Part shown: positions 61,865 through 64,000 of the stretch, piece after piece
Numbering within the stretch: the first letter of the stretch is position 1
How the letters are laid out: each line of letters begins with the position of its first letter
Assembly: GCF_000473105.1 (NCBI RefSeq)
Contig: NZ_KI421498.1
Location: forward strand, 1,674,001-1,738,000
Source of the DNA: Phaeobacter inhibens DSM 16374
GTDB taxonomy: Bacteria; Pseudomonadota; Alphaproteobacteria; Rhodobacterales; Rhodobacteraceae
Direction: 5' to 3'
DNA: 64,000 bases
Translations under genes and position numbers: made by a program
The notes under the pieces: generated by a model
Told to the model about the DNA's origin: nothing
What the model saw: the letters and a program-made list of their open reading frames with translations, nothing else
The model's database searches: none

Positions 61865-61917
61865 GAGCGCGATGCAACGCGACATAGAAGGCCGAGCAAG
61901 GCCACCGTCGCGCGCAT

Positions 61918-62526
61918 TCATGCTGCGTTTGCATCGCTGCGCTGATCCTTTGCGTCGACCGTAAGGTGGTAGGCCTGACAGATTTCACCGCCTGCTTCGA
62001 ACCTCGGACCGGCCGAGGTGATCGACAGGCGCGCCCGACGCATCAGCAGCGCGGCTGTGACCGAGGTGATACACAAAAAGGCGTTGATTTTCCACTCCTG
62101 CGCGAGCCGGGACAGGCCGCGCTCCAGATGTCCGCGCACATGCATACGATCCCGCGCGCTTAGCGTGTCTTCGACAAAAAACCGGCTGACCTCCCAGATT
62201 GCAGCATCCTGTGGCGCCGCATGATCCAAGACATTTGACGGCAGGCCCGGCAGCAGCCCCAATTGCGCATCGCGCAACATATAGCTGGTGGTCATGCACT
62301 GCGCCGTCGTCGGAGTCACCCGGAAACCACCAAGAACCGTTTTTCCTTCATGAACAGTGCAGTAGATACTTTCCGGCGTGTCGTACTGGTCAAACTCCAA
62401 CCCACGCACATTGGGCAGGTTCCAGCGTCGCAACTGAACAAAATGACGATACCGCGCGCGCAACATCTCAGTGAAGAGCCCACCGGTCTCCGCAAAATTG
62501 TCGAATGTAATTTCTGTCGACTGCAT
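61918..62526 (-). CDS. LuxI-family acyl-homoserine-lactone synthase
   Basis: The protein has 202 residues. The conserved residues of LuxI proteins are recognisable: Arg and Phe in RARYRHFVQL, Trp in RRWNL, the Asp pair in EFDQYD, Arg in GGFRVTP and Glu in WEVSRFF. It makes an AHL signal from SAM and acyl-ACP. No luxR gene is adjacent in view; a hybrid kinase lies upstream on the same strand. ATG 62526 matches the family start; the frame remains open further upstream without homology. Confidence 0.9.
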   Translation of the reverse strand: MQSTEITFDNFAETGGLFTEMLRARYRHFVQLRRWNLPNVRGLEFDQYDTPESIYCTVHEGKTVLGGFRVTPTTAQCMTTSYMLRDAQLGLLPGLPSNVLDHAAPQDAAIWEVSRFFVEDTLSARDRMHVRGHLERGLSRLAQEWKINAFLCITSVTAALLMRRARLSITSAGPRFEAGGEICQAYHLTVDAKDQRSDANAA

Positions 62527-62560
62527 CGCAGATCCGGTCAGCTGTTCCAGCCCGAATGCA

Positions 62561-62632
62561 AATGTACATTCCGGCAATTTATCGAAAATTCGACTCAACC
62601 TATCCGGAAAGCGTAAATTTTGAATTAATTCA
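62561..62632 (-). promoter_or_regulatory. Palindromes upstream of luxI
   Basis: The 168-base gap upstream holds AATGTACATT (62561-62570), which lies inside a longer GAATG/CATTC inverted repeat, and TGAATTAATTCA (62621-62632). On the minus strand TTAA-N7-TTTA (62614-62628) is one base off the CtrA consensus TTAA-N7-TTAA. None matches a standard lux box. The regulatory role is inferred from position and symmetry. Confidence 0.35.
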
Positions 62633-62694
62633 GAATGACAGCTCCGCTTTTTGCGACGGCTTCTCATATTCGGTTCGCATCAGTCGCAATGCGA

Positions 62695-64000
62695 TCAGGC
62701 GGAGCGCGCCGCCGGTACCGATGTGATCTTGCGAATTTCCGAAAGCAGTACCGATTTCTTGACCGGTTTGGACAGATAGCTCACAGCGCCGAGCCGTAGG
62801 AACAGCTCCTGTTCTTCGGGCGCGGCGTTCGCCGTCAGCATAACCACCGGTGTCGCCCCAACCCGCCCGCCACGTCGCAGCATTTCCGTCAGGGTTTCCC
62901 GGCCATCCATCACCGGCATTTTCATGTCCAAAAGCACCAAATCAAACGGTTGTCGCTCTAAGGCGTCCAAAGCCTCAGCGCCATTTTCTGCATCGGTGAT
63001 CCGCACTCCGCTGTTTTTCAGAAACGCCCGGACAACCAGACGATTGGATGTCGTGTCATCCACCAGCAGAATGGATAGATCGCCAAGCTCGCCCGTCTCT
63101 GCACGCGCAGTCTGCTGCGGCAGGACCTCCACCTCAGAGGCATCCAGCGCGGTAATAGGACACAAGAAAGTGAAGCAGCTGCCCCAGTCGCGGCCGGTCT
63201 GCACGGTGATATCGCCGCCCATGATGCGGGCCAGATGGCGGGCGATCGCCAGCCCCAATCCGGTACCAGGCACGTTGGGGGCATTCTTGTCCTTGGCGCG
63301 ATAAAAATCCGTGAAGAGTTTGGCGCTCTGCTCAGGCGTCATGCCCCGACCAGTGTCAGACACTGCAACGCGCAGCATCATGCGCCCGCCAATATCTTCG
63401 CAATCGGCAACCACCTCAACCTGACCGGTTTCAGTGTATTTTACAGCGTTGGACACCAGGTTTCCGATCACCTGCCGCAACCGCAACGCATCACATTCTG
63501 CGTAGTCCGGGACACTCTGCGCCAGGCTGACGGCCAGCGCGAGCCCCTTTTCATCCGCCCGCGCGCGATACATTTCTACGGCGCTGGAGATCTCTTCCCG
63601 AGGGCTGGCAGTGGCAAGGTTCAGTTCGAACTGACCGGACTCAATCTTGGCGTGATCAAGAACATCATCAAGAATACCGGTGAGCGCCTGAGACGATTTT
63701 CGCAGGAGTTGCGTTTGCTCCCGCAGCGTATCGGATCCGGAATTTTCCTCTTCGATGAGTTCGGACATGCCGCAAATCGCATTCAGAGGTGTGCGAATTT
63801 CATGGCTCATCGCGGCGAGGAAGCGGCTCTTAGCGCGGCTCGCGGCCTCCGCCGCGCTTAACGCCTCGCGCAGCCGCGCGGTCAAATGGTGCTGCACCCA
63901 CATGGCGTGCACCATATAGGCGGCTCCCAGCAAGAGAATGACCGCAGCAATGATCATCTCGCCGGGGCTCGCGACGCGCAGCAGCGTCGCACAAACCATA
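62695..64000 (-). CDS. Hybrid sensor histidine kinase (5'-truncated by window edge)
   Basis: About 434 residues are visible and the frame continues off the right edge. A transmembrane segment (about 15-35 of the visible part) and coiled linker precede the H-box (FLAAMSHEIRTPLNA, His 66 in view). An HATPase domain follows (NLVSNAVKYTETG, DTGRGM, GTGLGLAIARHLARIMGG), then a C-terminal receiver with Asp in LVLLDMKMPVMDG and LSKPV. It probably feeds a phosphorelay through a separate Hpt protein. It is followed by the AHL synthase gene on the same strand after 168 bases. Confidence 0.9.
   Translation of the reverse strand, partial: MVCATLLRVASPGEMIIAAVILLLGAAYMVHAMWVQHHLTARLREALSAAEAASRAKSRFLAAMSHEIRTPLNAICGMSELIEEENSGSDTLREQTQLLRKSSQALTGILDDVLDHAKIESGQFELNLATASPREEISSAVEMYRARADEKGLALAVSLAQSVPDYAECDALRLRQVIGNLVSNAVKYTETGQVEVVADCEDIGGRMMLRVAVSDTGRGMTPEQSAKLFTDFYRAKDKNAPNVPGTGLGLAIARHLARIMGGDITVQTGRDWGSCFTFLCPITALDASEVEVLPQQTARAETGELGDLSILLVDDTTSNRLVVRAFLKNSGVRITDAENGAEALDALERQPFDLVLLDMKMPVMDGRETLTEMLRRGGRVGATPVVMLTANAAPEEQELFLRLGAVSYLSKPVKKSVLLSEIRKITSVPAARSA

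Noticed and set aside
62554-62571. lux box upstream of the AHL synthase
   Set aside because: The palindrome GAATG...CATTC does not fit the ACCTG...CAGGT lux-box consensus, so it is reported only as an unassigned palindrome.
1-64000. CRISPR arrays, insertion sequences, prophage or integrated elements
   Set aside because: No regularly spaced repeats, transposase, integrase or phage structural genes were seen, and tRNA-Ser has no duplicated 3' end nearby.

Overview
The window reads as chromosomal DNA of a Roseobacter-group alphaproteobacterium (Rhodobacteraceae; my nearest mental matches are Phaeobacter, Ruegeria and Leisingera). The reasons are high GC, densely overlapping operons with ATGA/GTGA/TGATG junctions, a complete aerobic cob gene set, TRAP and TTT transporters, agl sugar uptake, a DHPS (sulfonate) catabolic cluster and a LuxI-type synthase. 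I see no insertion sequence, prophage, CRISPR array or clear pseudogene. The genus is inference; no database was consulted.

Layout. 1-4432: end of an iron-associated island (imelysin C-terminus, di-haem CxxCH oxidoreductase, second imelysin, Tat-exported DUF1513 protein). 4449-6930: glpR-glpD with GCGAAA-type repeats before each gene. 7009-8700: a large intergenic stem-loop, then an HxlR-like regulator divergent from two VOC (glyoxalase-fold) genes. 8723-24982: aerobic cobalamin locus: cobO on the minus strand; a cobalamin riboswitch leading DUF1636-cobW-cobN-G-H-I-J; cobK inverted; cobL-E-M-B-A; a terminator; a second cobalamin riboswitch leading a cbiM-like permease; a terminator; cobF. 25058-32129: tRNA-Ser(UGA) and a housekeeping run (SPOR lipoprotein, D,D-carboxypeptidase, tmk, holB, tatD, MBL hydrolase, AEC carrier).

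32155-38551: a tripartite tricarboxylate transporter (tctCBA) divergent from a TctDE-type two-component system that carries a third gene for a periplasmic solute-binding protein. 38561-47704: alpha-glucoside module aglEFGAK divergent from a LacI regulator and a GH1 beta-glucosidase, with two identical 12-bp palindromes between them. 47727-51478: M20 deacetylase, ectoine-hydrolase-like M24 protein and class III aminotransferase. 51711-61864: LacI regulator, a 61-residue membrane protein, a TRAP transporter, HpsN/HpsO/HpsP, a universal stress protein, sulfopyruvate decarboxylase ComDE and a sulfolactate-dehydrogenase-like FMN enzyme. Together these are a near-complete route from 2,3-dihydroxypropane-1-sulfonate to sulfoacetaldehyde. 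61918-64000: LuxI-family AHL synthase and the truncated end of a hybrid histidine kinase.

As a whole, the window pairs an expensive cofactor pathway, controlled at the RNA level by its product, with scavenging modules for phytoplankton-type organic matter (sulfonates, glycosides, carboxylates, possibly ectoine-like solutes), each with its own local regulator. Most gene functions are recognisable from established families. The parts least explained by known biology are the 7009-7062 stem-loop, the HxlR/VOC pair with a seemingly exported VOC protein, the TctDE-linked binding protein, the EutD/M20/aminotransferase operon, the membrane microprotein opening the DHPS operon, and the luxI/hybrid-kinase neighbourhood.
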